A stretch of 64,000 bases of DNA from Solwaraspora sp. WMMA2056 (GCF_030345095.1 NZ_CP128360.1:1488001-1552000), one strand, 5' to 3'; shown: positions 45,248 through 54,214, counted from the stretch's first letter. The notes: generated from the sequence alone by a model not told the origin. A program made the numbers and translations.

Positions 45248-45325
45248 CTGGCGTGACGTGGGTCGGACGCTGACGTGCGTCGGCCCCCGTCGCAGGATCT
45301 GATCCGAGGGCAGGGTGGCAGCAGG

Positions 45326-47227
45326 GTGACGGAGCAGGCGGCGGTGCAGTCCTCCTTGACGGAAGCGGACCGGGTGCGGGCCGGCGGTGTCGGCTCCCGC
45401 CGCTGGTGGCGGCGGATCCGGTTGTCCGAACAGGGCCCCGAACGGGCGTTGCCCGCGATGGCGGGCCCACTGCGTCACCTGCTGGTCGACGCCGAATCGC
45501 TGGCCGCGCTGCGCACGCTGTTCAGCGCGCCGGCCGCCCGTACCCCGGTGCGTCGGCTCACCGTCCGGGTGCGTCGCTGGCGCCCGCCGACGCCTGGCTG
45601 GTCGGGCCGGCTCGGCCCGGTGCCCGGCATCCGGGGGCACCGGGTGGAGCTGCCCGCCGGCGGCGGTGCCGCGCGGGTCACCGTCGAACTGGCCGCGCCG
45701 GTCGCGCTGCACGACGTACTGGCTGCGGTCTGGGCGGTGCTGGCGCCGGTGCGGCCGTTGCCGCGCCCGGCGAGCGCCGACGTCACCGTGGTCGGCCCGG
45801 TCCCTGCCTGGCAGGCGCCGGCCGGCACCGTCACGGTCGTCGACCAGCTGACGGTCAACCCGGAGATCCGGGCGTACGACGTGGTGCTCGCGCCGGACGC
45901 GGCGGCGCTGACCGCCGGGCCCGACCTGGTCGGGGTGGCGGTGACGGCCGGTGGGACCGGTGCCCGGGTGACGAACCGGCAGCCGCTGGTGCTGATCGAC
46001 GCGGCGGCGGCGAACCCGATCGGGCGCGGCCGCCGGTACGGGCCGGAGGAACCGTCCGGGGTGCTGGAACTGCTGACCAACGAGCCGGTGCTGCGATGGC
46101 GGATCCGTCCGTCCGGTGCTGCCGACGCGCCAGCGGTCGCGTCCGGCCGTCTCGACGCGCTGCCGCTGACCGGCGACCAGCTGGCCGCGACCCGCCGGTT
46201 CGCCCAGCTGACCTGCTCCGAGCTGCCGGCGGCGGATCCGGCGGCGGAGGCGACGCTGCTGGCGCAGGTGGCGGCGGGCGGGGCGGTGCTGCGGGTGCCG
46301 CAGCTGCCGCCGTCGGTCGCCGACCGGCTCGCCGAAGGGCTGCTCGAGGTGCTGCGTACCGAGCTGCCCGGGGTGGGCGCGGACCCGTTGGAGTGGGAGA
46401 TCCGCAGCGTACGGCAGCGGTCGGCGGCGCTGCGCGGGCACGGCGCGGCGTTCGCCGCCGGCGACGTCACCGGCGGTACGTTCCCGGCGTTGGCCGCCCC
46501 GCCGTCGGTGAGCGCGGTGCTGGTCACCCGCCGGCCCGAGTACCTGCCGGACGTGGTGCGCCAACTCGCCGGGCAGACCTACCCGGAGCTGGAGATCGTG
46601 CTCTGCCTGCACGGCATCGAGCTGGCGGCGGACGTCCGGTCGCAGCTGGCCGACTGCGGCCGGCCGATTCAGATCTTCAGTGCGCCGGACGGGTTGAGCT
46701 TCGGTGAGGTGATGGGGGCGGCGACCGCACGGGCCCGGGGGAGTCTGGTCACCAAGGTCGACGACGACGACGTGTACGGCCCGGAGCACGTCTGGGACCT
46801 GGTGCTGGCCCGCGAGTTCTCCGGCGCGATGCTGGTCGGCAAGGCGGCCGAGTTCGTGGTGCTGCAGACGTTGGGCGTGACGGTACGGCGGGCCGCCGTA
46901 CCGCCGGAGACGTACGGCGCTCCGGTCGCCGGCGGCACCATGCTGATGGCCCGGGGCGACCTGGAGGCGGTCGGCGGCTGGCGGCCGGTGCCCCGGTCGG
47001 TGGACCGTGGTCTGATGGACCGGGTGCTGCGCGCCGGTGGGCTGATCTACCGGACCCATCCGCTCGGGTACCTGTACGAGCGGCGGGCGACCGGGCACAC
47101 CTGGGACGCCGGGCTCGACTACTTCCTGCGCCGCTCCGGCCAGCAGTGGGACGGCGTCCCCCGGTACGCGGAGTTCGGCACCGCCCCGGCCCCGGTGCCC
47201 CACCCTGCGGAAGTAACCGCTCGGTAA
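45326..47227 (+). CDS. Glycosyltransferase family 2-like protein with long N-terminal region
   Basis: 633 aa. Residues 1-380 are unfamiliar: basic start RRWWRRIRLSEQG, then several alpha/beta segments (VTVVGPVPAWQAPAGTVTVVDQL) that may be a degenerate domain. Residues about 390-600 are a GT2 fold: VSAVLVTRRPEYLPDVVRQLAGQ, LEIVLCLHGIELA, TKVDDDDVYGPEH (DXD) and VAGGTMLMARGDLEAVGGW. C-terminal WDAGLDYFLRR. Same strand order suggests cell-envelope sugar transfer with its divergent neighbour. GTG 45326 has GGCAGCAGG upstream; GTG 45275 is an alternative. Confidence 0.8.
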   Translation: MTEQAAVQSSLTEADRVRAGGVGSRRWWRRIRLSEQGPERALPAMAGPLRHLLVDAESLAALRTLFSAPAARTPVRRLTVRVRRWRPPTPGWSGRLGPVPGIRGHRVELPAGGGAARVTVELAAPVALHDVLAAVWAVLAPVRPLPRPASADVTVVGPVPAWQAPAGTVTVVDQLTVNPEIRAYDVVLAPDAAALTAGPDLVGVAVTAGGTGARVTNRQPLVLIDAAAANPIGRGRRYGPEEPSGVLELLTNEPVLRWRIRPSGAADAPAVASGRLDALPLTGDQLAATRRFAQLTCSELPAADPAAEATLLAQVAAGGAVLRVPQLPPSVADRLAEGLLEVLRTELPGVGADPLEWEIRSVRQRSAALRGHGAAFAAGDVTGGTFPALAAPPSVSAVLVTRRPEYLPDVVRQLAGQTYPELEIVLCLHGIELAADVRSQLADCGRPIQIFSAPDGLSFGEVMGAATARARGSLVTKVDDDDVYGPEHVWDLVLAREFSGAMLVGKAAEFVVLQTLGVTVRRAAVPPETYGAPVAGGTMLMARGDLEAVGGWRPVPRSVDRGLMDRVLRAGGLIYRTHPLGYLYERRATGHTWDAGLDYFLRRSGQQWDGVPRYAEFGTAPAPVPHPAEVTAR

Positions 47228-47354
47228 TCTCGTCGGCATCATCGGTAATCGCACTGTCACAATGCGAACATGGCACGTTTACCCGATGTGCCAGGCGCAT
47301 GGTGCTCGTCACAGTCAATGCGGGGCGGGCAATCGATGCTGCGGGGAGGTGACG

Positions 47355-48671
47355 GTGACCACCGTCGCGCTCAAGGACGTGACCAAGGTCTTCACCGACG
47401 GGACCGTTGCCGTCGACAACGTCAATCTCGACGTCAACGACGGCGAGTTCATGGTGCTGCTCGGCCCTTCCGGCTGCGGCAAGTCGACCGTGCTGCGGAT
47501 GGTCGCCGGTCTCGAGGACCCCAGCAGCGGCGCCATCATGCTCGACGGCGAGCTGGCCAACGACGTCCCGCCGCGCGACCGGCGGGTCGCCATGGTCTTC
47601 CAGGACTTCGCGCTCTACCCGCACATGACCGTCGGCGACAACATCGCCTTCCCGCTGCGGCTGGCCGGGGTCGACACCGAGGCCCGGTCCGAACGGGTCG
47701 CCGACGTCGCCAGCGCGCTGGGCATCGGTGACGTGCTCGCCCGTCGGCCGAGCCAGCTCTCCGGCGGCCAGCGGCAACGGGTGGCGATGGGCCGCGCGAT
47801 CGTCCGTCGGCCCGGGCTGTTCCTGATGGACGAGCCGTTGTCCAACCTGGACAGCGGGTTGCGGGCCGAGCTGCGCGCCGAGATCTCCGGCCTGGTCCGC
47901 GAGCTCGGCGTCAGCACCATCTACGTCACCCACGACCAGGCCGAGGCGCTCACCATGGCCGACCGGGTGGCGATCATGCGCAAGGGCGTGCTCCAGGACG
48001 TCGGCACCCCGACCGAGGTGTACGGCCGACCGGCCACCCTCTACGTCGCCGCGTTCCTCGGCAGCCCCCGGATGAACCTGCTGGAAGCCTCGGTCTACGT
48101 ACACCTCGACCGGTACGTCACGCTCAGCCTGGGCGACCAGGCCCTCTACCTGCCCTGGAACGACATCCGGGCCCGCGCCGTCTCGCACTACCACGGCGAA
48201 CGCATCGTGGTCGGCATGCGCGCCGAGGCACTCACCCCGGTCGCCCCGGACACCCCCGGCGACGTCCTGCAGGGCCGGATCCGCTTCCTCGAACACCACG
48301 GCCACGAGTCCCTGGCCTACCTCGACATCGGCGCGACCGCGATCGTGGTCGACGACCTCGGCGGTACGCCGGTGGAGCCGACCGGCGGCTCCGGTCAGCG
48401 GCTGCGTCGTCTCGGCAGCGTGATGCAACGCCTCACCGGGCGGACCGCAGAGCCGGCGGCCGCCGACCCGGCCTCGCCCCGGCCCGGCGGTGCCCGGGAG
48501 AGCGTGCTCAGCGACGGCGGTCGGCACCACCGTCGCCCCGCCGAGCTGGCGGTACGGCTCGCCCCGTACCCGGCGGTCACCGCAGGGCACCCGTTGGCGG
48601 TTTCGGTCCGGATGGACGCGCTGCACTTCTTCGACGAGCGGGGTGACCGCATCGACGTCGGGTGGCGGTGA
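47355..48671 (+). CDS. Sugar ABC transporter ATP-binding protein (MsiK/UgpC type)
   Basis: 438 aa. ABC ATPase: Walker A GPSGCGKST, Q-loop VFQDFALYPHMTV, signature LSGGQRQRVAMGRA, Walker B LFLMDEPLSNLD, switch His in VTHDQAEAL. The C-terminal half is a MalK-type TOBE/regulatory region with a low-complexity insertion (about 345-390, TGRTAEPAAADPASPRPGG). No permease or binding-protein genes are adjacent, as expected for the shared ATPase MsiK that energises several sugar importers in actinomycetes. GTG 47355 has GGGGAGG at 5 nt. The leader (47228-47354) contains a TGGCAC/GTGCCA hairpin at about 47270-47292. Confidence 0.92.
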   Translation: MTTVALKDVTKVFTDGTVAVDNVNLDVNDGEFMVLLGPSGCGKSTVLRMVAGLEDPSSGAIMLDGELANDVPPRDRRVAMVFQDFALYPHMTVGDNIAFPLRLAGVDTEARSERVADVASALGIGDVLARRPSQLSGGQRQRVAMGRAIVRRPGLFLMDEPLSNLDSGLRAELRAEISGLVRELGVSTIYVTHDQAEALTMADRVAIMRKGVLQDVGTPTEVYGRPATLYVAAFLGSPRMNLLEASVYVHLDRYVTLSLGDQALYLPWNDIRARAVSHYHGERIVVGMRAEALTPVAPDTPGDVLQGRIRFLEHHGHESLAYLDIGATAIVVDDLGGTPVEPTGGSGQRLRRLGSVMQRLTGRTAEPAAADPASPRPGGARESVLSDGGRHHRRPAELAVRLAPYPAVTAGHPLAVSVRMDALHFFDERGDRIDVGWR

Positions 48672-48749
48672 CCGGCTCACCCGCCGTGTTCACCCGCCGC
48701 GCGCCGCCGGCGGGCGGCGGAAACCGGGCCGGCACCGTGGAGATCGGGT

Positions 48750-48755
48750 TAGATT
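48750..48755 (+). promoter_or_regulatory. -10 hexamer, leaderless start of 48762 gene
   Basis: TAGATT lies 6 nt before GTG 48762; no Shine-Dalgarno is present. Confidence 0.5.
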
Positions 48756-48761
48756 GGCGGG

Positions 48762-49511
48762 GTGCTCGGTCTACCCACTCATGTGACCGCCTGCCTTTTC
48801 GACCTCGACGGGGTGTTGACCCAGACCGCGAAAGTACACAACAGGGCGTGGGAGGAGACCTTCAACGACTTCCTCCGCGCCCGTGCCCTGGCCGCCGGCC
48901 ACCCCTTCCTTCCGTTCGATCCCGGCGCCGACTACAGCCGGTACGTCGACGGCCGACCACGGGCCGACGGGGTGCGTTCCTTCCTTGCCTCGCGAGGCGT
49001 TGAGCTTCCCGAGGGGTCGGTGGACGACCCCCCGGCTGCCGACACCGTCAACGGCATCGGCAACCGGAAGAACGAGGTCCTGCTGCGACGTATCGCCGAA
49101 GACGGCGTGCAGGTCTACGACGGTTCGCTGGCCTACCTTCATGCTGCCCGCTGGATCGGGCTGCACCGGGCCGTCGTGTCGGCCAGCGCCAACTGCCGGG
49201 ACGTGCTGATCGCGGCGGGGATTGAGGAGTTGGTCGAGGTGCGGGTAGACGGGGTGATCGCGAGAGAGAAGGGCCTGCGCGGCAAGCCGGAACCGGACAC
49301 GTTCCTGGCCGCCGCCGCGCAGTTGGGGGTGGAGCCGGCGAACGCGGCGGTCTTCGAGGACGCGCTGGCCGGGGTGACGGCGGCACGGGCCGGTGACTTC
49401 GGCTGCGTGGTGGGCGTCGACCGGGTCGGTATCGGCGACGAACTGCTCGCCCATGGTGCCGACATCGTGGTGAACGACCTGGGGGAGCTGCTGGTCGGAG
49501 CCGAACGGTGA
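48762..49511 (+). CDS. Beta-phosphoglucomutase family HAD phosphatase/mutase
   Basis: 249 aa. HAD motif I CLFDLDGVLTQTAKVHN (nucleophile Asp, catalytic Asp/Val), motif II VVSASANC, Lys region REKGLRGKPEPDTF, motif III VFEDALAGVTAA. C1 cap with the beta-PGM helix-rich insert. In this context, fused operonically to a GH65 phosphorylase, it should convert beta-glucose 1-phosphate to glucose 6-phosphate, completing disaccharide phosphorolysis. GTG 48762, leaderless (TAGATT at 6 nt). Its end overlaps the GH65 start by 4 bp. Confidence 0.93.
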   Translation: MLGLPTHVTACLFDLDGVLTQTAKVHNRAWEETFNDFLRARALAAGHPFLPFDPGADYSRYVDGRPRADGVRSFLASRGVELPEGSVDDPPAADTVNGIGNRKNEVLLRRIAEDGVQVYDGSLAYLHAARWIGLHRAVVSASANCRDVLIAAGIEELVEVRVDGVIAREKGLRGKPEPDTFLAAAAQLGVEPANAAVFEDALAGVTAARAGDFGCVVGVDRVGIGDELLAHGADIVVNDLGELLVGAER

Positions 49512-51877
49512 TCCGCGAGCGGGCCTACCCGGTCGAGCCCTGGCATGTCCGGGAGACCCGGCTGGACTTCGACATCCTGGCGCAGTCGGAGTCGGTCTTC
49601 GCACTGGCCAACGGGCACATCGGATTCCGTGGCAACCTGGACGAGGGGGAGCCGCACGGCTTGCCGGGCACCTACCTCAACTCGTTCTACGAGTTGCGGC
49701 CGCTGCCCTACGCCGAGGCCGGGTACGGCTTCCCCGAGTCCGGGCAGACCCTGGTGAACGTCACCAACGGCAAGCCGATCCGGCTGCTGGTCGACGACGA
49801 ACCGTTCGATGTGCGCTACGGCGACCTGCTCTCCCACGAGCGGGTGCTCGACCTGCGGGCCGGGCTGCTGGACCGGCGCCTGGAGTGGCGGTCGCCGGCC
49901 GGTCGGACCTGCCGGGTCCGCAGTACCCGGCTGGTGTCGTTCACCCAGCGGGCGGTCGCCGCGGTCTGCTTCGAGGTCGAGGCGGTCGACGAGCCGCTGC
50001 GGATCATCGTGCAGTCCGAGCTGGTCGCCAACGAGGAGTTGCCGGCGCAGAGCAAGGACCCCCGGGTGGCCGCCGTACTGGACCAGCCGCTGCAGGCCGA
50101 GGAGCGGTTGGTGCAGTCCGACGGCGGGCTGCTGATCCACCGGACCAAGGCCAGCGGGCTGCGGATGGCGGCGGCGATGGGGCACGAGATCGACGGCCCC
50201 GGTGACGTGGCGGTGAGCACCGAAGGGTTCGACGACTGGGTCCGGACCACCGTCTCCTGCCTGCTGCAGCCGGGGCAGCGGCTGCGGGTGGTCAAGCTGT
50301 TGACGTACGGCTGGTCCAGTCAGCGCTCGTTGCCGGCGCTGCGCGACCAGGTCGGGGCGGCGTTGGCCGGCGCCCGAATCTCCGGCTGGGAAGGGCTCTG
50401 CGCCGAGCAGCGCAAGTACCTCGACGACTTCTGGGACCACTCCGACGTGCGGGTCGACGGCGACCCGGAGATCCAGCAGGCGGTCCGGTTCGGCCTGTTC
50501 CACGTGCTGCAGGCCGGGGCCCGCGCCGAGCAGCGGCCGATCGCCGCGAAGGGCCTGACCGGACCGGGGTACGACGGACACGCCTTCTGGGACACCGAGA
50601 TGTTCGTACTGCCGGTGCTGACCTACACCCAGCCGGCGGCGGTCGCCTCGGTGCTGCGCTGGCGGCACTCGACGCTGGACCAGGCGCGGGAACGGGCCCG
50701 GATGCTCGGGCTCAACGGGGCGGCCTTCCCGTGGCGCACCATCCGGGGGCAGGAGTGTTCGGCGTACTGGCCGGCCGGCACCGCCGCCTTCCACGTGGCG
50801 GCGGACATCGCCGACGCGGTCCGGCGCTACGTGCACGCCACCGGTGACGTCGAGTTCGAGCGGGAGATCGGCCTCGAGCTGCTGGTGGAGACGGCCAGAC
50901 TGTGGCGCTCGCTCGGCCACCACGACCGGCACGGCCGGTTCCACATCGACGGGGTGACCGGGCCGGACGAGTACACGGCGGTGGTCGACGACAACATCTA
51001 CACCAACCTGATGGCGCAGCGGAACCTGCTGACGGCGGCCGACTGCGCGCTGCGCTACGCCGACCGGGCCTGGGTGCTCGGTGTCGACGACGAGGAGACC
51101 GCGGCCTGGCGGGACGCGGCGCTGTCCATGCACGTTCCGTACGACGACGAGCTCGGCGTGCACCCGCAGTCGGCCGGGTTCACCCGGCACCAGGAGTGGG
51201 ACTTCGCGGGCACCTCGCAGGACCACTATCCGCTGCTGCTGCACTACCCGTACTTCGATCTGTACCGCAAGCAGGTGGTCAAGCAGGCCGACCTGGCGCT
51301 GGCGATGCACTGGCGGGGCGACGCCTTCACCGACGAGGAGAAGGCCCGCAACTTCGCCTACTACGAGCGGCGTACGGTGCGGGACTCCTCGTTGTCGGCC
51401 TGCACCCAGGCGGTGATCGCGGCCGAGACCGGTCACCTGGAGCTCGCCCACGACTACCTGGGCGAGGCCGCGTTGATGGACCTGCACGACATCAACCGCA
51501 ACACCCGTGACGGCATCCACGTCGCGGCGCTGGCCGGGGCGTGGCTGGCGTTGGTGGCCGGGTTCGGCGGGATGCGCGACCACGCCGGGGAGCTCTCCTT
51601 CGCCCCCCGGTTGCCGCAGCGGATCAACCGGCTCGAGTTCGCCATGATGTGGCGGGGCATGCGGCTGCGGGTGTCCGTCGGGCGCGACGAGGTGACCTAT
51701 GCGCTACGCGACGTGGATCCGAACGCGACGATCGAGCTGACGCACCACGGTGAGGCGATCACCGTCGCCGCCGACAAGCCGGTCACCCGGGCGATCGCGC
51801 CGGCCGGGGCGGCGGGCCCGCCGCCGCAGCAGCCGGCGGGCCGCTCCCCGGTGCGCCGGTCGGCCCGTACCGACTGA
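49508..51877 (+). CDS. GH65 family disaccharide phosphorylase (maltose/trehalose/kojibiose type)
   Basis: 789 aa. N-terminal beta-sandwich (about 1-270, starting PVEPWHVRETRLDFDILAQSE, FALANGHIGFRGNLDEG), helical linker, (alpha/alpha)6 barrel: KGLTGPGYDGHAFWDTEMF, DGVTGPDEYTAVVDDNIYTNLMAQ (general acid Glu in GPDEY), KQADLALAM and SSLSACTQAV (phosphate-binding Ser pair), and a C-terminal beta domain. Phosphorolysis of an alpha-glucoside would yield beta-glucose 1-phosphate for the upstream beta-PGM. Exact linkage (trehalose, maltose, kojibiose) cannot be told. A C-terminal Pro/Arg tail follows. GTG overlapping the previous TGA. Confidence 0.93.
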   Translation: MIRERAYPVEPWHVRETRLDFDILAQSESVFALANGHIGFRGNLDEGEPHGLPGTYLNSFYELRPLPYAEAGYGFPESGQTLVNVTNGKPIRLLVDDEPFDVRYGDLLSHERVLDLRAGLLDRRLEWRSPAGRTCRVRSTRLVSFTQRAVAAVCFEVEAVDEPLRIIVQSELVANEELPAQSKDPRVAAVLDQPLQAEERLVQSDGGLLIHRTKASGLRMAAAMGHEIDGPGDVAVSTEGFDDWVRTTVSCLLQPGQRLRVVKLLTYGWSSQRSLPALRDQVGAALAGARISGWEGLCAEQRKYLDDFWDHSDVRVDGDPEIQQAVRFGLFHVLQAGARAEQRPIAAKGLTGPGYDGHAFWDTEMFVLPVLTYTQPAAVASVLRWRHSTLDQARERARMLGLNGAAFPWRTIRGQECSAYWPAGTAAFHVAADIADAVRRYVHATGDVEFEREIGLELLVETARLWRSLGHHDRHGRFHIDGVTGPDEYTAVVDDNIYTNLMAQRNLLTAADCALRYADRAWVLGVDDEETAAWRDAALSMHVPYDDELGVHPQSAGFTRHQEWDFAGTSQDHYPLLLHYPYFDLYRKQVVKQADLALAMHWRGDAFTDEEKARNFAYYERRTVRDSSLSACTQAVIAAETGHLELAHDYLGEAALMDLHDINRNTRDGIHVAALAGAWLALVAGFGGMRDHAGELSFAPRLPQRINRLEFAMMWRGMRLRVSVGRDEVTYALRDVDPNATIELTHHGEAITVAADKPVTRAIAPAGAAGPPPQQPAGRSPVRRSARTD

Positions 51878-51940
51878 CTGACCCCGCACCGGCCGCGGGG
51901 TCCGACGCGACCCCGCACCGGGCCGCGGGGCCCGACGCTT

Positions 51941-51977
51941 CGCGCGCCGGCCAGCCGTCCTGACTGACCGGCGCGCG
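51941..51977. terminator. Bidirectional GC hairpin terminator
   Basis: CGCGCGCCGG (51941-51950) pairs with CCGGCGCGCG (51968-51977), 17-nt loop, between the convergent GH65 and coiled-coil genes. A direct repeat, CCCCGCACCGG..CCGCGGGG, lies just before it at 51894-51930. Confidence 0.7.
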
Positions 51978-51982
51978 GGCAC

Positions 51983-52999
51983 TCAGAGCAGGGACAGGTG
52001 CACGTGGTTGGTGTGGTCGCTGCTCGGGTCGCCGCCGGCGCCGCTGTAGGAGCTCCAGCCTGTCGTCGGTGACCAGAACTGGCGGTACCAGATCACGTAG
52101 AGGATGCCGAGTTTGTCGGCGTTGCGGACCAGGAACGCGGTCAGGTTGTTGCCGTAGAGCCGGGCGTCGCCGGTGGCGTCGCCGCCGAAGCCGCTGGACT
52201 GCATGGAGAAGTCACAGGCCCGGCCCTTCGGGTGCTCGAACGGGCCACCGGGTCGGAAGCAGGAGACGAAGCGGGTGAAGCCGGCCTTCTTGGCCTCGTT
52301 GAGCGCGTGCATGGTGCGGGGGGTGATGCAGCCGCTCGTGGTGGGGTCGTCCAGGCTGCACGACTCGGACGGCCAGGAACCGTTCGCGTTGCGGGGTGCC
52401 TGCGCGGCGACCGGCGAGGTGGCCGAGACGAACCCGTTGGTGGCGACCGCGCCGACCAGCTGCAGGGCCTTCTCCGACTCCTTCTTCTGGCGGGACATCA
52501 CCTCGAGCTGCTGTTCCTCGCGGGTCACCTCGGCCTCGATCGCCGCGACGGCCCGGGCGGCCTGTTCACGGGCCTCGTTGAGCTCGCGGACCCGCTTGTT
52601 GTCGTGCATGGCGATCATGTCCAGGCCTTCGGCCCGGTCCAGCAGGTCGTCCGGGCTGGCGCTGTTGAGCAGCACCATCACCGGGGTGATCCGGCCGAGA
52701 CGGTACGAATTGGAGGCGACCTCGCCGATCTGCGGGGTGAGTGCCTCCAGTCGTTCCTCCACCTTCTCCAGTTCGAGGTTGAGCTGAAGTTGCCGCTTGC
52801 GGGACTCCTCGACGGCGGCCTTTGCTTCGACGAAGCCTCGGTTGGTCGACTCGATGACGTCGCTGAGCAGTGGCTGCGCGCCCTCGTCCGAGGGGTCCTG
52901 GGCGGCGGCCGGGGTGGCGACGACGAGGCCGGCGAGCAAGGTGGTCACGGCGGCCAGTGCGGCGGTGAACGGAACCCGCCGGTATAGGGGTGCGGTCAT
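51983..52999 (-). CDS. Secreted coiled-coil protein with ARB-07466-like C-terminal domain
   Basis: 338 aa. Signal peptide about 1-33 (LLAGLVVATPAAAQ). Residues about 45-190 form a long coiled coil with heptad-like Leu/Ala/Glu (ESRKRQLQLNLELEKVEERLEAL, EAREQAARAVAAIEAEVTREEQQLEVM), as in the N-terminus of NlpC/RipA-type wall hydrolases. The C-terminal part (about 205-338) has CITPRTMHALNEAKKAGF, PKGRACDFSM and DHTNHVHLSLL, which resembles a VanY/M15-like metal-site region. Acts outside the membrane, probably on or near peptidoglycan. Its leader is a c-di-AMP riboswitch, which supports a cell-wall role. ATG with AAAGGAACAGG. Confidence 0.88.
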   Translation of the reverse strand: MTAPLYRRVPFTAALAAVTTLLAGLVVATPAAAQDPSDEGAQPLLSDVIESTNRGFVEAKAAVEESRKRQLQLNLELEKVEERLEALTPQIGEVASNSYRLGRITPVMVLLNSASPDDLLDRAEGLDMIAMHDNKRVRELNEAREQAARAVAAIEAEVTREEQQLEVMSRQKKESEKALQLVGAVATNGFVSATSPVAAQAPRNANGSWPSESCSLDDPTTSGCITPRTMHALNEAKKAGFTRFVSCFRPGGPFEHPKGRACDFSMQSSGFGGDATGDARLYGNNLTAFLVRNADKLGILYVIWYRQFWSPTTGWSSYSGAGGDPSSDHTNHVHLSLL

Positions 53000-53011
53000 C
53001 CTGTTCCTTTC

Positions 53012-53140
53012 CTTGGCCGCCGACCGAGTTAGCTGACGGGTTCGGGACGGAACGATCCCTACCGCGACGTCGCGGATTCACCCCGGTGGAAACGTGGTTC
53101 CCCGGCTCACCCCGAAGGACGATTAGGCGGCGGTCACCGC
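53012..53140 (-). ncRNA. Cyclic-di-AMP riboswitch (ydaO/yuaA type)
   Basis: The minus-strand leader of the coiled-coil protein gene carries the actinobacterial ydaO consensus in order: CTTCGGGGTGAGCCGGGGAA, then CACCGGGGTGAATCCGCG, TAGGGATCG, CCGTCCCGAACCCGTCAGC and TAACTCGGTCGGC, ending about 17 nt before AAAGGAAC and the start codon. These are the pseudosymmetric junction segments that bind two c-di-AMP molecules. In this class, ligand turns expression off. Boundaries are approximate. Confidence 0.9.
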
Positions 53141-53348
53141 CGGCACCGGTGGGTGCCGCCTGGCGGAGACCGCCGGCAAGCTTACCGGATCGGTGACCGG
53201 CGACAACACCTCGACGACCGTCGTTGACCAGGGAGAATTCCGTTACTGGACAACGACTTTAGGTAATGTCCACTTTCTGCGTCGGCGGGCCTACGGCATG
53301 TCGCGACCGGCTGGGTCGATAGTGCCGTGGTCGGGGGATGGAACTGCC

Positions 53349-53354
53349 TAAAAT
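53349..53354 (+). promoter_or_regulatory. -10-like hexamer upstream of ktrA-like gene
   Basis: TAAAAT in an unusually AT-rich stretch (53231-53388), 35 nt before ATG 53389. A tggaca/tgtcca inverted pair is at 53247-53272. The stretch 53141-53348 has no other recognised gene or RNA. Confidence 0.35.
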
Positions 53355-53388
53355 GCCATAGAAGCCGAAAGTAGGAAATAACCTCCGG

Positions 53389-54114
53389 ATGGATTCCCTG
53401 ATGACAGACGACCCGTTCCTGACGGCTGCCGATCCGTCCCCGGTCGGTGCGGCCGGCGACGGCGTCACTGACGACGACAGCGTGGCCGTCATCGGCCTGG
53501 GTCGATTCGGTGGGCAGGTGGCGCTGTCGCTGTGCCGGCTCGGTCACCGGGTGCTCGGCATCGACGGCGATCCCCGCCGGGTGCAGCGCTGGTCCGACCG
53601 GCTGCCCCGGACGGTGGAGGCGGATCCCACCGACGAAGAGTCGCTGCGGCACCTCGGGGTCGCCGACTACCCGTGCGCGGTCGTCGGCATCGGCGCCGAC
53701 ATCGAGGCCAGCATCCTGACCGTCGTGTCGCTGACCGAGATCGGCGTGCCGGAGATCTGGGCGAAGGCGATCACCGCCAAGCACGGCCGGATCCTCGCCT
53801 CGGTCGGTGCCCACCACGTGATCTTTCCGGAGGCCACCATGGGGGACCGGGTCGCGCACCTGCTGGCCAGCCGGATGCTCGACTTCATCGAGTTCGACGA
53901 CGGCTTCGCGATCGCCAAGGTGTGCGCCCCGGCGGACAGCGCGGGTCAGACCCTGGCGCAGGCCCGGCTGCGGCAGCGGTACGGCATCACCGTCGTCGGC
54001 ATCAAGGAGCGTGACCAGCATCTGCGGTACGCCGTACCGGACTCGGTGATCCCGCCGGACGCGCTGCTGATCGTCGCCGGGCCGACCGCGGACGTGCAGC
54101 GGTTCGGCGGTTGA
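53389..54114 (+). CDS. TrkA/KtrA-type potassium uptake RCK protein
   Basis: 241 aa. An extended N-terminus (1-30) precedes the RCK_N Rossmann domain: VAVIGLGRFGGQVALSL (G-x-G-x-x-G), GIDGDPRRVQRW (acidic end of strand 2), then EADPTDEESLRHLG and a helical section; RCK_C (about 165-241, AGQTLAQARLRQRYGITVVGIKERD). A cytoplasmic regulatory ring for a Ktr/Trk K+ channel; no pore subunit gene lies next to it. It is divergent from a c-di-AMP-riboswitch gene. KtrA RCK_C domains in other bacteria bind c-di-AMP. ATG 53389 or 53401. Confidence 0.9.
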   Translation: MDSLMTDDPFLTAADPSPVGAAGDGVTDDDSVAVIGLGRFGGQVALSLCRLGHRVLGIDGDPRRVQRWSDRLPRTVEADPTDEESLRHLGVADYPCAVVGIGADIEASILTVVSLTEIGVPEIWAKAITAKHGRILASVGAHHVIFPEATMGDRVAHLLASRMLDFIEFDDGFAIAKVCAPADSAGQTLAQARLRQRYGITVVGIKERDQHLRYAVPDSVIPPDALLIVAGPTADVQRFGG

Positions 54115-54202
54115 CCCAGGGATCCTGGGCGTAACCGTCTCGTCACGCCTTCATTTCGTGAGCTGATCAGCCTCTGGACTTTCGCAAACTCGTGACTCAG
54201 GC

Positions 54203-54208
54203 TACAGT
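54203..54208 (+). promoter_or_regulatory. -10 hexamer of small leaderless unit
   Basis: TACAGT lies 6 nt before ATG 54215, with no ribosome site. The -35 is weak (TTTCGC at 17 nt). Confidence 0.5.
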
Positions 54209-54214
54209 CCTCCC

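Noticed and set aside
47270-47352. ATG/GTG starts upstream of 47355 in other frames (47262-47338)
   Set aside because: They do not lead into the ABC ATPase frame with a ribosome site; GTG 47355 has GGGGAGG at 5 nt.
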